Shown here: one piece after another, positions 6,800 through 15,817 of the stretch
Layout of the letters: every line of letters starts with the position of its first letter
How positions within the stretch are numbered: the first letter of the stretch is position 1
Source of the DNA: Streptomyces sp. NRRL WC-3742
GTDB taxonomy: Bacteria; Actinomycetota; Actinomycetes; Streptomycetales; Streptomycetaceae
Direction of reading: 5' to 3'
DNA length: 64,000 bases
Assembly: GCF_000720635.1 (NCBI RefSeq)
Contig: NZ_JOCF01000030.1
Location: forward strand, 1 to 64,000
Made by a program: the position numbers and the translations under genes
Notes under the pieces: model-generated
Database searches by the model: none
The model's input: the letters and a program-made list of their open reading frames with translations, nothing else
What the model was told of the DNA's origin: nothing

Positions 6800-7639
6800 T
6801 CAGGGCGCGTCGGCCCGCGCGGGGTCGACGGGGGCGGCGGGGGCGGGCAGGCTGGTGCGGGCGCCGAGGTCGCCGACGCCGTAGACGAGCCGGCAGCGGT
6901 CGGCGGAGTAGCGGGTCTCGATGACGCGCACGGGCCCGCGCCGGTCGTAGGTGACGCGGGTCTGGACGACGAGGGGGACGCCGGGGCCGCCCTGGAACCA
7001 CTGGGCCTCCTCGGGGCCGGGCATCCGGGCGACGAGGTGGTCGACGGCGCCGATCTCGGTGCGCCCGAGGGCGGCGAGGACGGCCTCGTCGCCGCCCTCG
7101 ACGGGGTCGGGTTCCATGAGCGGGGTGCCGGCGGCGAGTCCGGCGCGGTAGTGGCTCTCCTCGATGGAGTACGGCTCGCGGTCGAGCAGGCGCAGCTGGC
7201 GCCGCACGACGATGGCCTCGCCGGGGCGCAGTCCGAGGCGTTCGGCGATGTCGACGCGGGCGCGGACGATGGTCATCTCGAAGTCGGTGCCGAGGTCGCG
7301 CCCGGCGTCGGCGGCTTCGCCGAGGTAGACGGCGGAGGGCGAGGCGAGGGTGTCGCGCGGGGCCGGGGTGAGGGTGGGGCCGTAGGCGCGGTGGTCGAGG
7401 ACGGGGTGTTCGCGCAGGTAGGTGCCCTTGCCCTGGAGGCGGACGAGGCGGCCTTCGTTGACGAGGACGTCGACGGCGAGGCGGACGGTGTTGCGCGCGA
7501 CGCCGTACTGGCGCTCGAGTTCGCCCTCGACGGGCAGGGCTGCGTCGGTGGTGAATTCGCCTTCGGCGATCCGGCGGCGCAGGTCGGCGGCGAGCCGCTG
7601 GTATTTGGGGGATTGGGCGGTGCCCCTCGGAATCGTCAC
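6800..7639 (-). CDS. GntR/HutC-family transcriptional regulator
   Basis: A 279-residue repressor-type protein. An N-terminal GntR winged helix-turn-helix (residues about 10-75; KYQRLAADLRRRIAEGEF and LERQYGVARNTVRLAVDVL) is followed by a UTRA effector-binding domain (about 95-260; GEAIVVRRQLRLLDREPYSIEESHY). HutC-type members sense small metabolites; the ligand here is unknown. The GTG start at 7639 has a weak ribosome binding site. It is convergent with the mycoredoxin gene (29-bp gap). The 240 bp upstream of it (7640-7880) carries no gene and probably its promoter. No clear target operon lies beside it, so it may act elsewhere or on itself. Confidence 0.85.
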   Translation of the reverse strand: MTIPRGTAQSPKYQRLAADLRRRIAEGEFTTDAALPVEGELERQYGVARNTVRLAVDVLVNEGRLVRLQGKGTYLREHPVLDHRAYGPTLTPAPRDTLASPSAVYLGEAADAGRDLGTDFEMTIVRARVDIAERLGLRPGEAIVVRRQLRLLDREPYSIEESHYRAGLAAGTPLMEPDPVEGGDEAVLAALGRTEIGAVDHLVARMPGPEEAQWFQGGPGVPLVVQTRVTYDRRGPVRVIETRYSADRCRLVYGVGDLGARTSLPAPAAPVDPARADAP

Positions 7640-7880
7640 CCGAGTGAATGTAGCGAGCGCGGTGAGGCGTTTTCAGCCGTTTCCGGCAATGTCGTCCGGG
7701 CGGGTTGACGGGCGGGGCCGAAGGGTGTCCTGGGGTAGCACAACTGGCCCGTCCGGCCACGAACCTCAGGGGGTGACGGTTTCGCGCAGGGGTGGGAATG
7801 AAGAATGGGGGCGCACGATATGAATCGCACGCCCCCTCTCCACGGGATCGGCGGAAACCGCCCGCGGAATTCGTACAGGA

Positions 7881-8822
7881 TTACCAGCGGGCCGCCGCAG
7901 GAAGAGGTTCCCCGTACCAGAGCTCGACGAGGTGGCGGGCGATCGAGATGCCGGAGGGCGGCAGGATCTCCCCCGCCTCCATCCCCGCGCGCAGCTCCTC
8001 CCGGGAGAACCAGCGCGCCTCGGCCAGTTCCTCGCCGTCCACGGTGATCTCCGTCCCGTCCGGCAGGGCGCGCCCGCTGAAGCCGAGCATCAGGCTGGAC
8101 GGGAACGGCCAGGGCTGGCTGGCCACGTAGCGCACCTCGCCCACGCCCACGCCTGCCTCCTCGTGCACCTCGCGGCGCACGGCCTGCTCGATGGACTCCC
8201 CCGGCTCGACGAAGCCGGCGAGCGTGGACCAGCGGCCCTCCGGCCACAGGGCCTGGCGGCCGAGCAGGCAGCGGTCCTGCTCGTCGGTGATCACCATGAT
8301 CACCGCCGGGTCGGTGCGCGGGTAGTGCTCGGCCGCGCAGGAGGTGCAACGCCGAATGTGCCCGGCGCCGGCCTTCTCGGTGGGGTGGCCGCAGCGCGAG
8401 CAGAAGCTGTGCAGCCGGTGCCAGTGCTCCAGGGCGACGGCGTGCACCAGCAGCCCGGCGTCTCGGTCGGACAGCAGCGCGCCGACCTCGCGCAGCCCGG
8501 CGGGGCGGGCGTCGCCGTCCAGTCGCCCGGGCAGGGTCTCCCCGGCGAGCGCGAAGTAGGAGACGCCGTCCTCGTCGGTGCCCAGGAAGTACCGGTCCCC
8601 GGTCTGCGGCGCCTCGAAGGAGGGCAGCAGGACGAGTTCGGTGCCCTGCGCGGTGTCGACGACGAACGCCTCGCCGCCGGCGATCGGAAGCACCCGGGTG
8701 TTCGGGTGGCTCCAGGCGGCGGCCAGCCAGGGCTCGTCGAAGCGGTGCTCGGCCGCCCTGTCCACCCCGGCCCGGGCCAGGCCCAGGTACGGGGTGCGAT
8801 CGGTCTCAGGCACGGTGCTCAC
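7881..8822 (-). CDS. nudC: NADH pyrophosphatase NudC
   Basis: A 313-residue Nudix hydrolase of the NudC type, which hydrolyses NAD(H) to NMN(H) plus AMP and can remove NAD caps from RNA. Visible features: the zinc ribbon CSRCG...CTSC mid-protein, the Nudix box GFVEPGESIEQAVRREVHEE, and the family marker SQPWPFPSSLM just after it. The GTG at 8822 (GGGGA upstream) is preferred; an ATG at 8852 would add 10 residues. It lies downstream of a same-strand M20 peptidase, 60 bp away. Position next to uvrD2/mrx1 and near adnAB matches Rv3199c. Confidence 0.92.
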   Translation of the reverse strand: MSTVPETDRTPYLGLARAGVDRAAEHRFDEPWLAAAWSHPNTRVLPIAGGEAFVVDTAQGTELVLLPSFEAPQTGDRYFLGTDEDGVSYFALAGETLPGRLDGDARPAGLREVGALLSDRDAGLLVHAVALEHWHRLHSFCSRCGHPTEKAGAGHIRRCTSCAAEHYPRTDPAVIMVITDEQDRCLLGRQALWPEGRWSTLAGFVEPGESIEQAVRREVHEEAGVGVGEVRYVASQPWPFPSSLMLGFSGRALPDGTEITVDGEELAEARWFSREELRAGMEAGEILPPSGISIARHLVELWYGEPLPAAARW

Positions 8823-8882
8823 GTCGTTCCATCCCCATATGTGATGAGTCATCCGGATGAGTGATCTGGCTGCCGGGGTGCG

Positions 8883-10286
8883 TCACGCGCCCGGCCGGAA
8901 GTTCTCTGCGAGGTCGCCCCACAGGTACGCGGCGGTCTCCACGCCCTTGGCGAGCAGGCCGAGGTCGATCTTCTCGTCCACCGAGTGCCAGCCGTCCGAG
9001 GGCACCGAGATGCCGAGGAAGAGCACGGGGGCGCCGAGCACGTCCTGCAGGTCGGCGGCGGGGCCGGAGCCGCCCTCGCGGGTGAACAGCACCCGCTGTT
9101 CGAAGGCCCGCTCCATCGCGCGGACCGTGGAGCGCAGCGCCGGGTGGTCGAGCGGGGTTAGGCAGGGCCGGGTGGCGCCGGGGAAGGTGATCTCGTGACG
9201 GATGCCTGCGGGCACCCGCTCGGCGACCCAGGCGCGCACGGCCTCGCGGACCTTCTCGACCTCCTGTCCGGCGACGAGCCGGAAGGAGAGCTTGAGGTGG
9301 GCGGTGGACGGGACGATGGTCTTGCCGCCGGGGCCGGTGTAGCCGCCCCAGATGCCGTTGACCTCGGCGGTGGGCCGGGCCCAGATCCGCTCCAGGGTGG
9401 AGTAGCCGGCCTCGCCGCGCAGGCCGTAGGACTTGGCGACGCGCAGCCACCGCTCCTCGTCGAAGGGCAGTTCGGCGAAGAGTTCGCGCTCGCGGTCGGT
9501 GAGTTCGACGACGCCGTCGTAGAAGCCGGGGACGGCGACCTTGCGGTCGGCGTCGTGCAGGCCCGCGGCGAGTTCGGCCGCGACGGCCGCCGGGTTGGGG
9601 ACGGCGCCGCCGAAGGAGCCGGAGTGGATGTCGGTGTCCGGCCCGTACAGGTCGATCTGGGCGTCGGCGAGGCCGCGCATGCCGGTGCAGACGGTGGGGG
9701 TGTCCTCGGCCCACATGCCGGTGTCGGAGATGATCACGACGTCGGCGGCGAGCCGCCCGGCCTCACGGCGCACCAGGTCGGCGAAGTGCGGGGAGCCGGA
9801 CTCCTCCTCGCCCTCGACGAGCAGCTTGAGGTTGACGGCGGGCGCGGTGCGGCCGGTGGCGGCGAGGTGGGCGCGCACGCCGAGGGTGTGGAAGAACACC
9901 TGGCCCTTGTCGTCGGCGGCGCCGCGGGCGTGGAGGCGGTCCTCCACGAAGGTCGGGGTGAACGGCTCGGTGGCCCAGCCGTCCTCCTTCGCGGCGGGCT
10001 GCACGTCGTGGTGGCCGTAGACCAGGACGGTCGGCGCGGACGGGTCCCCGGAGGGCCACTCGGCGAACACGGCCGGCAGGCCGTCCGTCTCCCACACCTC
10101 GGCGACCGGGAAGCCGGTGTCGCGCAGCTTGGCGGCGAGCCACTCGGCGGAGCGGCGCACGTCGTCGGCGCGCTCGGGGTCGGCGGAGACGGAGGGGATG
10201 GCCAGCCACTCGCACAGGTCGGCGAGGAAGGCGGCCCGGTGCTCCGCGATGTGGGAGCGGACGGCGCTGTCCGGGGTTCTCGTCAT
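8883..10286 (-). CDS. M20-family metallo-dipeptidase
   Basis: A 467-residue M20 peptidase/dipeptidase of the CNDP-like class with two-metal chemistry. Ligand motifs: YGHHDVQP, ARGAADDKG, EGEEESGS and a late GGSGP/FLGIS segment typical of the family. The lid/dimerisation insert lies between the two halves of the catalytic domain. The ATG at 10286 sits 7 nt after a -10-like TACAGT with no Shine-Dalgarno, suggesting a leaderless mRNA. Upstream in-frame extension is unlike the family. Substrate is unknown; related proteins cleave dipeptides in the cytosol. Confidence 0.88.
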   Translation of the reverse strand: MTRTPDSAVRSHIAEHRAAFLADLCEWLAIPSVSADPERADDVRRSAEWLAAKLRDTGFPVAEVWETDGLPAVFAEWPSGDPSAPTVLVYGHHDVQPAAKEDGWATEPFTPTFVEDRLHARGAADDKGQVFFHTLGVRAHLAATGRTAPAVNLKLLVEGEEESGSPHFADLVRREAGRLAADVVIISDTGMWAEDTPTVCTGMRGLADAQIDLYGPDTDIHSGSFGGAVPNPAAVAAELAAGLHDADRKVAVPGFYDGVVELTDRERELFAELPFDEERWLRVAKSYGLRGEAGYSTLERIWARPTAEVNGIWGGYTGPGGKTIVPSTAHLKLSFRLVAGQEVEKVREAVRAWVAERVPAGIRHEITFPGATRPCLTPLDHPALRSTVRAMERAFEQRVLFTREGGSGPAADLQDVLGAPVLFLGISVPSDGWHSVDEKIDLGLLAKGVETAAYLWGDLAENFRPGA

Positions 10287-10363
10287 GACGACGACTGTAG
10301 TTCGCCCGTACGGGTGCCCGCCCCGGCCATTCGCCCGGCGGGCCCGCGACCGCCTGTAACATC

Positions 10364-10404
10364 CGTCACCCCCGTCACGGCGGGTGGCCGTGACGGGGGT
10401 GACG
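10364..10404. terminator. 17-bp hairpin terminator
   Basis: A perfect 17-bp inverted repeat (CGTCACCCCCGTCACGG with its complement) around a 7-nt loop, placed just beyond the stop codon of the ABC permease gene (10421, minus strand) and before the divergent start of the M20 gene. Confidence 0.75.
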
Positions 10405-10420
10405 CAGGGTCGCACGGGCC

Positions 10421-13294
10421 TCAGCCGGAGCGGCGCAGCAGGGTGATCCGCGAGCGGGTGAGCAGCGCCGCGAGGCCCGCCGCGAGCAGCGGCAGCACGA
10501 CGACGGTGACCAGGATGTTGGTCCAGGGGACGGCGATCAGGGTCTGGTTGGCGAGCTCCTGCGTGCTCATGCCGGGGTAGCCGGTGGAGTTGAGCTTGCG
10601 CAGGGCGATGGCCGGCACGACGCCGCAGACGACGCCGAGCAGGGTGCCCATGGCGGCGATGACCCCGCACTGGAAGCCGGACAGGGTGCGCCGGATGCGC
10701 GGTTCGGCGCCGATGGCGGCGAGGGTGGTGAGGTCGCGCTGGGAGTCGGTGGCGGCCAGCCCGGTGGCGATGCCGGCGGCGCCGAGGGCGACGAGGGCGG
10801 CGAAGGCGCTGAGGCCGATGCTGATGAGGCCGGCCTTGCTCTGGTAGCCGCGTTCGATGTTCAGCTGGTTGTAGTCGGTGTACCGGCCGAGCGCGCCGGC
10901 GGCCTTCTGTTCGTCGCCGTCGCTGGGTGCGGCGCCGGGCAGCCAGACGGAGCCGATCGGGGTGGTGGTGAGGCCGAGCCTGGTGGCGGTCTCGGGGGTG
11001 ATGACGGCCTGGCGGTGGGCGGGGAGCACGGCCGGGGAGAGGACGGCGTCGACGAGCACGTCGGTGGGGGCGGGCCGCTTGGCGCCGCTCGCCCCGGGGG
11101 TCGGGTCCACGGGTTCGCCGAGGCGGAGGGTGACCTTGCCGTCCTTGTCGAGGTAGCCGGGGTCGAAGACGACGGCCTTGCCGGCGGCCAGGGCCTGCCC
11201 GGCGGCCGGGTCGGTGACGCCGTAGAGGTTGCGCAGGAGGGTGGCGTCACCGGCGGTGAGGTCGCCGAAGCGGCTGCCGCGGCGTTCGTCGTCGCGGCAG
11301 CGCTGGTCGCTCTCGAGGACACGGACGTACTCGCCGGGCTGGGCCGAGTCGGCCAGGTCCTGGGCGGGGCAGCGCGTGGCCTTGGGCTTGATGACCGCGA
11401 TGTAGCCGCAGGCGCCGTTGCCGGAGCAGTCGCCCTTGTAGTTGACGCGCCGGACGTCGGCGCGCGGGCCCAGGTCGGGGATGTTCCGCTCGACGGCGTC
11501 GCGCAGCTGCGGGAGCATCTGGCGGTTGGTGTCGGGGGCCCAGCCGGCTCCGAGCATGACGGCGTTGGACGGGCCGGCGGCCGTGTAGTCGCGGCGGTAC
11601 TGCTCCTCGAAGCTGGCGATGTAGATGCCGACGGCGACGGAGCCCGCGACGGCGGCCATGACGGCGGCGACGGCGGGCGCGGTGCGGCCGCGGTGGCGGA
11701 CGGAGTCGCGCAGGGCGAGGCGGGGTCCGAGGGGGAGCCAGCGGCCGAGCCTGCCGAAGAGGCCGACGAGGAACGGCGTGAGGACGACCATGCCGAGTTC
11801 GGCGAGGGCCGAGCCGCCGATGACGGTGAGGCTGCGGTTGGTGGACTTGCTGGTCGCGCCGAGCAGGGCGGCGGCCGCGCCGCCGCCGAGCATGAGCAGG
11901 CCGAGGACGGCGAGGCGGCGGCTCGGCGGCTTGACGGAGTCGCGGCTGGTGAGCGCGGAGACGACCTCCTGGCGGGATGCCTGGACGGCGGGGACGACGG
12001 CGGCGAGCAGCCCGGTGACGAGGCCGACCGCCAGGATGCCGATCAGGTCGAGCGGCTGGACGTTGAAGTGGCCGAAGCGGGATCCGGCGCGTTCCTCCGC
12101 GGCGGTCTGCAGCGCGGCGGTCAGGCCGAGGCCGACGGCGATGCCGACGGCGGCGCCGGTGAGGCCGAGGACGATGCCGCCGCCGAGGACGACGGCGCGC
12201 ACGTTGGCGCGTTCACCGCCGGCGGCGGCGAGCAGGCCGAGCTGCCGCCGGGACCTCCTGGCGCCGACGGCGAAGGCGGGGCCCGCGAGCAGGACGATCT
12301 CCAGCAGGGCCATGCCGATGACGGTGCCGAGGATGACGACGGAGGTGCGGTTGAAGAAGGAGAGCCGGTCGCCGCCGCCGCGCCGGTCGGCCTCGACGTA
12401 GTAGGGGACGTCGGCGCGGGCGGGCGGATCGAGCAGGACGGCCCGGGAGGTGGCGGCGAACCCGTAGGAGTTGAGCTCGACGACCTTGTTCCAGTCGAGG
12501 GTGGCGCCGCCCGGGAGCTTGACGAGCCATTTGTCGACCGTGCCGGGGGCGGTGACCCCGTCCACCTTCCGGCTCGTGCCGGCCGCCTGGGCGAGGGAGG
12601 CGAGGAGGGCGCCGGGGCGGGCGATGATCTCGGTGGCGTCGAGTTCGCCGGGGTACTCGACGACGGCGGTGATGGTGAAGGTCCTGGAGTCCACGCCCTG
12701 CATGCCGGTGGTGGCGCCGAGCTTCAGGCGCGAGCGCTTGAGGAAGGCGCTGGTGACGGCGACCTGGTCGTCGGCCGTGGGGGTCCGGCCGTCGAGGAGG
12801 TCGACGACGCCCTTCCAGACGGGGTCGGCGAGGTCCTTCTCGGTGGCGCGGGTGGTGAGCAGCCCCTCGGCGCTCCTGGCGGCGCCGTAGCTTCCCGCGG
12901 GCTCGGGGACGAAGACGGTTCCCGCGGGCAGCAACTGGCGTGCCAGTTCGGCGGGTTCGGTCTCCTGGCTGCGCTTCTGGGCGGGGGTCCGCTCGACGAT
13001 CCTGCCCTGGGCGTCGCGACCGGCGGGGGGCATCGTCATGCCGGTGTCCGGGTCGGGGGCCTGGAGGACGAGCGATCCGCGTTCGGCCATGCGCACTTCG
13101 GCATCGGCCTGCCCCATGACGCGGGCGACGTGCTCGGTGGGCGTGAGTTCGCCGCTGCGGTAGAAGACGTCGGCGCCGGTGACGCCGAGGACGGGCAGGG
13201 CGATCATGGCGATGACGAGGGCGCTGCGGCCCTTGGCACGCAGGGCGTCCCGGCGGGCGATGCGCAGGGCGACCCGCCAGGCTCCGAGCTTCAC
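10421..13294 (-). CDS. FtsX-like ABC transporter permease
   Basis: A 957-residue membrane protein of the MacB/FtsX-like permease type with two FtsX domains. A first transmembrane helix follows the basic N-terminus (ALVIAMIALPVLGV). A large extracytoplasmic domain comes next, then helix clusters near residues 320-450 and 490-550. A second periplasmic-type domain follows, and three C-terminal helices (SIGLSAFAALVALGAAG..., ILVTVVVLPLLAAGLAALL) end the protein. Its GTG overlaps the ATPase stop (GTGA), so the two are one translation unit. Such systems usually export or extract lipids, peptides or antimicrobials. Control by the PadR gene suggests inducible efflux. Confidence 0.9.
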   Translation of the reverse strand: MKLGAWRVALRIARRDALRAKGRSALVIAMIALPVLGVTGADVFYRSGELTPTEHVARVMGQADAEVRMAERGSLVLQAPDPDTGMTMPPAGRDAQGRIVERTPAQKRSQETEPAELARQLLPAGTVFVPEPAGSYGAARSAEGLLTTRATEKDLADPVWKGVVDLLDGRTPTADDQVAVTSAFLKRSRLKLGATTGMQGVDSRTFTITAVVEYPGELDATEIIARPGALLASLAQAAGTSRKVDGVTAPGTVDKWLVKLPGGATLDWNKVVELNSYGFAATSRAVLLDPPARADVPYYVEADRRGGGDRLSFFNRTSVVILGTVIGMALLEIVLLAGPAFAVGARRSRRQLGLLAAAGGERANVRAVVLGGGIVLGLTGAAVGIAVGLGLTAALQTAAEERAGSRFGHFNVQPLDLIGILAVGLVTGLLAAVVPAVQASRQEVVSALTSRDSVKPPSRRLAVLGLLMLGGGAAAALLGATSKSTNRSLTVIGGSALAELGMVVLTPFLVGLFGRLGRWLPLGPRLALRDSVRHRGRTAPAVAAVMAAVAGSVAVGIYIASFEEQYRRDYTAAGPSNAVMLGAGWAPDTNRQMLPQLRDAVERNIPDLGPRADVRRVNYKGDCSGNGACGYIAVIKPKATRCPAQDLADSAQPGEYVRVLESDQRCRDDERRGSRFGDLTAGDATLLRNLYGVTDPAAGQALAAGKAVVFDPGYLDKDGKVTLRLGEPVDPTPGASGAKRPAPTDVLVDAVLSPAVLPAHRQAVITPETATRLGLTTTPIGSVWLPGAAPSDGDEQKAAGALGRYTDYNQLNIERGYQSKAGLISIGLSAFAALVALGAAGIATGLAATDSQRDLTTLAAIGAEPRIRRTLSGFQCGVIAAMGTLLGVVCGVVPAIALRKLNSTGYPGMSTQELANQTLIAVPWTNILVTVVVLPLLAAGLAALLTRSRITLLRRSG

Positions 13295-14055
13295 TCGTCC
13301 ACCTGCTTGCTGTTGGCGGCGGCCGCGACGAGGAGGCTGGCGGCGTCCTGGCTGACGGACTCGTCGACCATCCTCCCGTCGCGCAGGAAGACGACGCGGT
13401 CGGCCCAGGCGGCGTGGCGGGCCTCGTGGGTGACCATCATGGCGGCGGCGCCGGCGTCGCAGCGGGCGCGCAGCACGGCGAGGACGGCCTCGCCGGTGGT
13501 GGAGTCCAGGGCGCCGGTGGGCTCGTCGGCCAGGACGAGGCGGCGGTCGCCGATGAGGGCGCGGGCGATGGCGACGCGCTGTTGCTGGCCGCCGGACATG
13601 TCGTCGGGGAAGCGGTCGGCGAGTTCGAGGATGCCCAGTTCCTCCAGCGCGGCGAGGGCCTCGCGGCGGGCGGCGCGGCTGGAGAGGCCGTCGAGTTCGC
13701 GCGGCAGCGAGATGTTCTCGGCGGCGGTCAGGGCCGGGATGAGGTTGTAGTCCTGGAAGACGTAGCCGATGGAGCGGCGGCGGACCTGGGCGAGCCGCTT
13801 GCGGCTGAGGCCGCCGAGGGCGACGCCCTCGACGAGGACCTGTCCCTCGGTGGGGCTGTCGAGGCCCCCGGCGAGGGTGAGCAGGGTGGACTTGCCGGAG
13901 CCGGACGGGCCCATGACGGCGACGAACTCGCCGGGGTGGACCTTGAGGTCGACTCCGCGCAGGGCGTGGACCTGGGCGGCGCCCTGGCCGTGGACCCGGG
14001 TGACGTTCTCCAGGTGCAGCACCGGCTCGGGCCGGCCGTGTGGATCGTGGGACAC
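13291..14055 (-). CDS. ABC transporter ATP-binding protein (MacB/LolD type)
   Basis: A 254-residue ABC ATPase: Walker A GPSGSGKST, Q-loop FQDYNLIP, signature MSGGQQQRVAIARAL, Walker B RLVLADEPTGALDS and the H-loop VTHEAR. The PTGALDS D-loop is typical of partners of FtsX-like permeases. The GTG at 14055 follows a GGGGGG run 4 nt upstream. It is the middle gene of a padR-ATPase-permease operon. A short hairpin (14080-14101) lies in the 65-bp gap after padR and could tune downstream expression. Confidence 0.93.
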   Translation of the reverse strand: MSHDPHGRPEPVLHLENVTRVHGQGAAQVHALRGVDLKVHPGEFVAVMGPSGSGKSTLLTLAGGLDSPTEGQVLVEGVALGGLSRKRLAQVRRRSIGYVFQDYNLIPALTAAENISLPRELDGLSSRAARREALAALEELGILELADRFPDDMSGGQQQRVAIARALIGDRRLVLADEPTGALDSTTGEAVLAVLRARCDAGAAAMMVTHEARHAAWADRVVFLRDGRMVDESVSQDAASLLVAAAANSKQVDE

Positions 14056-14079
14056 GATTCCCCCCTTGTTGCTGATTGT

Positions 14080-14101
14080 GGGCTCGGGTCGGGCCGAGCC
14101 C
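14080..14101 (-). other. Intra-operon hairpin between padR and the ABC genes
   Basis: GGGCTCGG and CCGAGCCC, an 8-bp stem with a 6-nt loop, in the spacer between padR and the ATPase gene. It could be a partial terminator or an mRNA-stability element. Confidence 0.4.
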
Positions 14102-14120
14102 GGTGGTTCCGGGGCAGGCG

Positions 14121-14747
14121 CTAGCGGCGGGTGCGGCGCAGGCCCTTGGCGGGCGGGGCGGCGACTCCGTCGCGGGCCGCCTGGGCGGCGCGGGCCTGGC
14201 GCAGTTCGGCCTGCTTGGCGAGCCGGGTCTCGCAGTGGTCGAGCCAGCGGATCTCGGCCTCGGTCTGGAAGATCAGCTGGTCGAGGACGAGCAGCCAGGC
14301 GAGGTCGTTGCCGGCGGTGGGCCCGTCCGCCGGTTCGGCGGCCAGGGCCCGGCCCTTGAGCCGGGTGTAGTCCTGCAGGGCCTTGATGCTGTGCCGGCGC
14401 TGGCCCTGGACGACGGCGGAGACGTCGACGCCGGGGACGGTGACGGCCATGGCGAGCTTGATCGCCAGTTCGTCGCGCGGCGGGTTGGTTCGGGGCACCG
14501 GGGTGTCGAACCAGGCCCGCAGTTCGGCCCGGCCGGCGTCGGTGACGGCGTAGAACTGGTGGCCCTCCTCGTCCTCCCCCGCGGGTTCGACGAGGCCGTC
14601 GCGCTCCAGCCGGGCGAGGGTGGTGTAGACCTGCCCGACGTTGAGTGGCCAGGTGGCGCCGGTGCGCGCCTCGAATTCGACGCGCAGCTGGTAGCCGTAG
14701 CGGGGGCCCTGGTCGAGCAGGGCGAGCAGACCGTGGCGGATGGACAT
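14121..14747 (-). CDS. PadR-family transcriptional regulator
   Basis: A 208-residue PadR protein. The N-terminal winged helix (SIRHGLLALLDQGPRYGYQL...GQVYTTLARLERDGLV) is followed by a longer C-terminal helical half (Vir-type), typical of subfamily 1 with a dimerisation domain. Members repress adjacent exporter genes and release on ligand binding. It heads the operon with the ABC ATPase and permease. The ATG at 14747 lies inside an ATAC/GTAT-type palindrome and has no Shine-Dalgarno, so the transcript may be leaderless and the operator overlaps the promoter. Confidence 0.9.
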   Translation of the reverse strand: MSIRHGLLALLDQGPRYGYQLRVEFEARTGATWPLNVGQVYTTLARLERDGLVEPAGEDEEGHQFYAVTDAGRAELRAWFDTPVPRTNPPRDELAIKLAMAVTVPGVDVSAVVQGQRRHSIKALQDYTRLKGRALAAEPADGPTAGNDLAWLLVLDQLIFQTEAEIRWLDHCETRLAKQAELRQARAAQAARDGVAAPPAKGLRRTRR

Positions 14748-14770
14748 ACTCAGTATGTATACCCGGTATG
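14745..14770. promoter_or_regulatory. Predicted PadR operator
   Basis: CATACTCAGTATG (14745-14757) is an inverted repeat with ATACT/AGTAT arms, followed immediately by TATACCCGGTATG with the same half-sites. ATAC...GTAT dyads are typical of PadR operators. The site covers the padR start codon and lies about 60-80 bp before the divergent gene at 14826. Confidence 0.6.
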
Positions 14771-14825
14771 CCCCGCCGCCTCAAGCCGCGCCCCCCTCCC
14801 CCGGCGAGCGGGTACCGTCGTCCGG

Positions 14826-15800
14826 GTGAGCCAGCTGCGCATCGCCACCTTCAACCTGCTGCACGGTCAGCCCCTCGCCCCGGACGGCGCCCCGCGGCCC
14901 TACCCGGCCGACCCGGGCGCCCCGCTGGCCGAGGCGGTCGCCGCGCTGGACGCCGACGTACTGGCCCTGCAGGAGGTGGACCGCCACCAGGCCCGCTCGG
15001 GCGGCGCCGACCAGGCCGCCGTGGCCGCCGCGGCGATGGGCGCCGCCGACTGGCGCTTCGCCGCCGCCCTGCACGGGCGCCCCGCCCCGGTGGCCGGCTG
15101 GCTGCCCGAGCCCTCCGCACCCGGGGGCCTGCGGGTGTACGGGCCGGGCGAGACGGGCGACGGCGCCCCGCCCTCGTACGGCACGGCGCTGCTGACCCGG
15201 CTCCCGGTGCACCACTGGCGGGCCCGGCGCTTCGCCCCCGCCCCGTTCGGGCTGCCGCTGCGGGTGGCCGGGCGGCGCGGACTGACCCCCGTGCCGGACG
15301 AGCCCCGGGCTGCCCTGGCGGCGGTGCTGGAGGGCGAGCGCGGCCCGTTCACCGTGGTCGCCGCGCACCTGTCCTTCGTCCCCGGCTGGAACATGGCGCA
15401 GCTGGCCGGCATCCGCCGCTGGATCGCCGACCTGCCGCAGCCCTACCTGGTGCTGGGGGACTTCAACCTGATCGGCGCCGTGCCCCGCACGGTGATGGGC
15501 GGGGCGACGGCGCTGGAGCGCACCGCGCCCCGGGCGCAGGTACGCCGGCTGCGCACGACCCGGCGGGCCCGGGCGGCGGCCGCCGCCGAGCCGCGCCGGC
15601 GCCGGGTGCGCGAGCCGCGCGCCCGGCTGCAGGGCTGGTACGACCTGGCGCGCACGCCGACCTACCCCTCGCACCGGCCGGCGGTCCAGTTCGACCACGT
15701 GCTGGCCGTGGGCGTGCCGCGCACGGCGGTGGGCCCGGCGGCGGCGCCGCGCGCGGCGGTCTCGGACCACCGGCCGCTGCTGGTGGAGGTCAGCCTCTAG
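14826..15800 (+). CDS. Endonuclease/exonuclease/phosphatase-family protein
   Basis: A 324-residue EEP-fold hydrolase. Motifs: RIATFNLLHG (metal-binding Asn), LALQEVDRH (catalytic Glu), VVAAHLSF, LGDFNLIG and the final SDHRPLLVEV (catalytic His). It lacks a signal peptide. The fold covers nucleases, phosphodiesterases and sphingomyelinase-like enzymes, so substrate is unassigned. The GTG at 14826 sits 7 nt after TACCGT without a Shine-Dalgarno, suggesting leaderless expression. It is divergent from padR and ends 17 bp before the convergent SpoIIE gene. Confidence 0.85.
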   Translation: MSQLRIATFNLLHGQPLAPDGAPRPYPADPGAPLAEAVAALDADVLALQEVDRHQARSGGADQAAVAAAAMGAADWRFAAALHGRPAPVAGWLPEPSAPGGLRVYGPGETGDGAPPSYGTALLTRLPVHHWRARRFAPAPFGLPLRVAGRRGLTPVPDEPRAALAAVLEGERGPFTVVAAHLSFVPGWNMAQLAGIRRWIADLPQPYLVLGDFNLIGAVPRTVMGGATALERTAPRAQVRRLRTTRRARAAAAAEPRRRRVREPRARLQGWYDLARTPTYPSHRPAVQFDHVLAVGVPRTAVGPAAAPRAAVSDHRPLLVEVSL

Positions 15801-15817
15801 TCCCGGCTCCGGCCCTG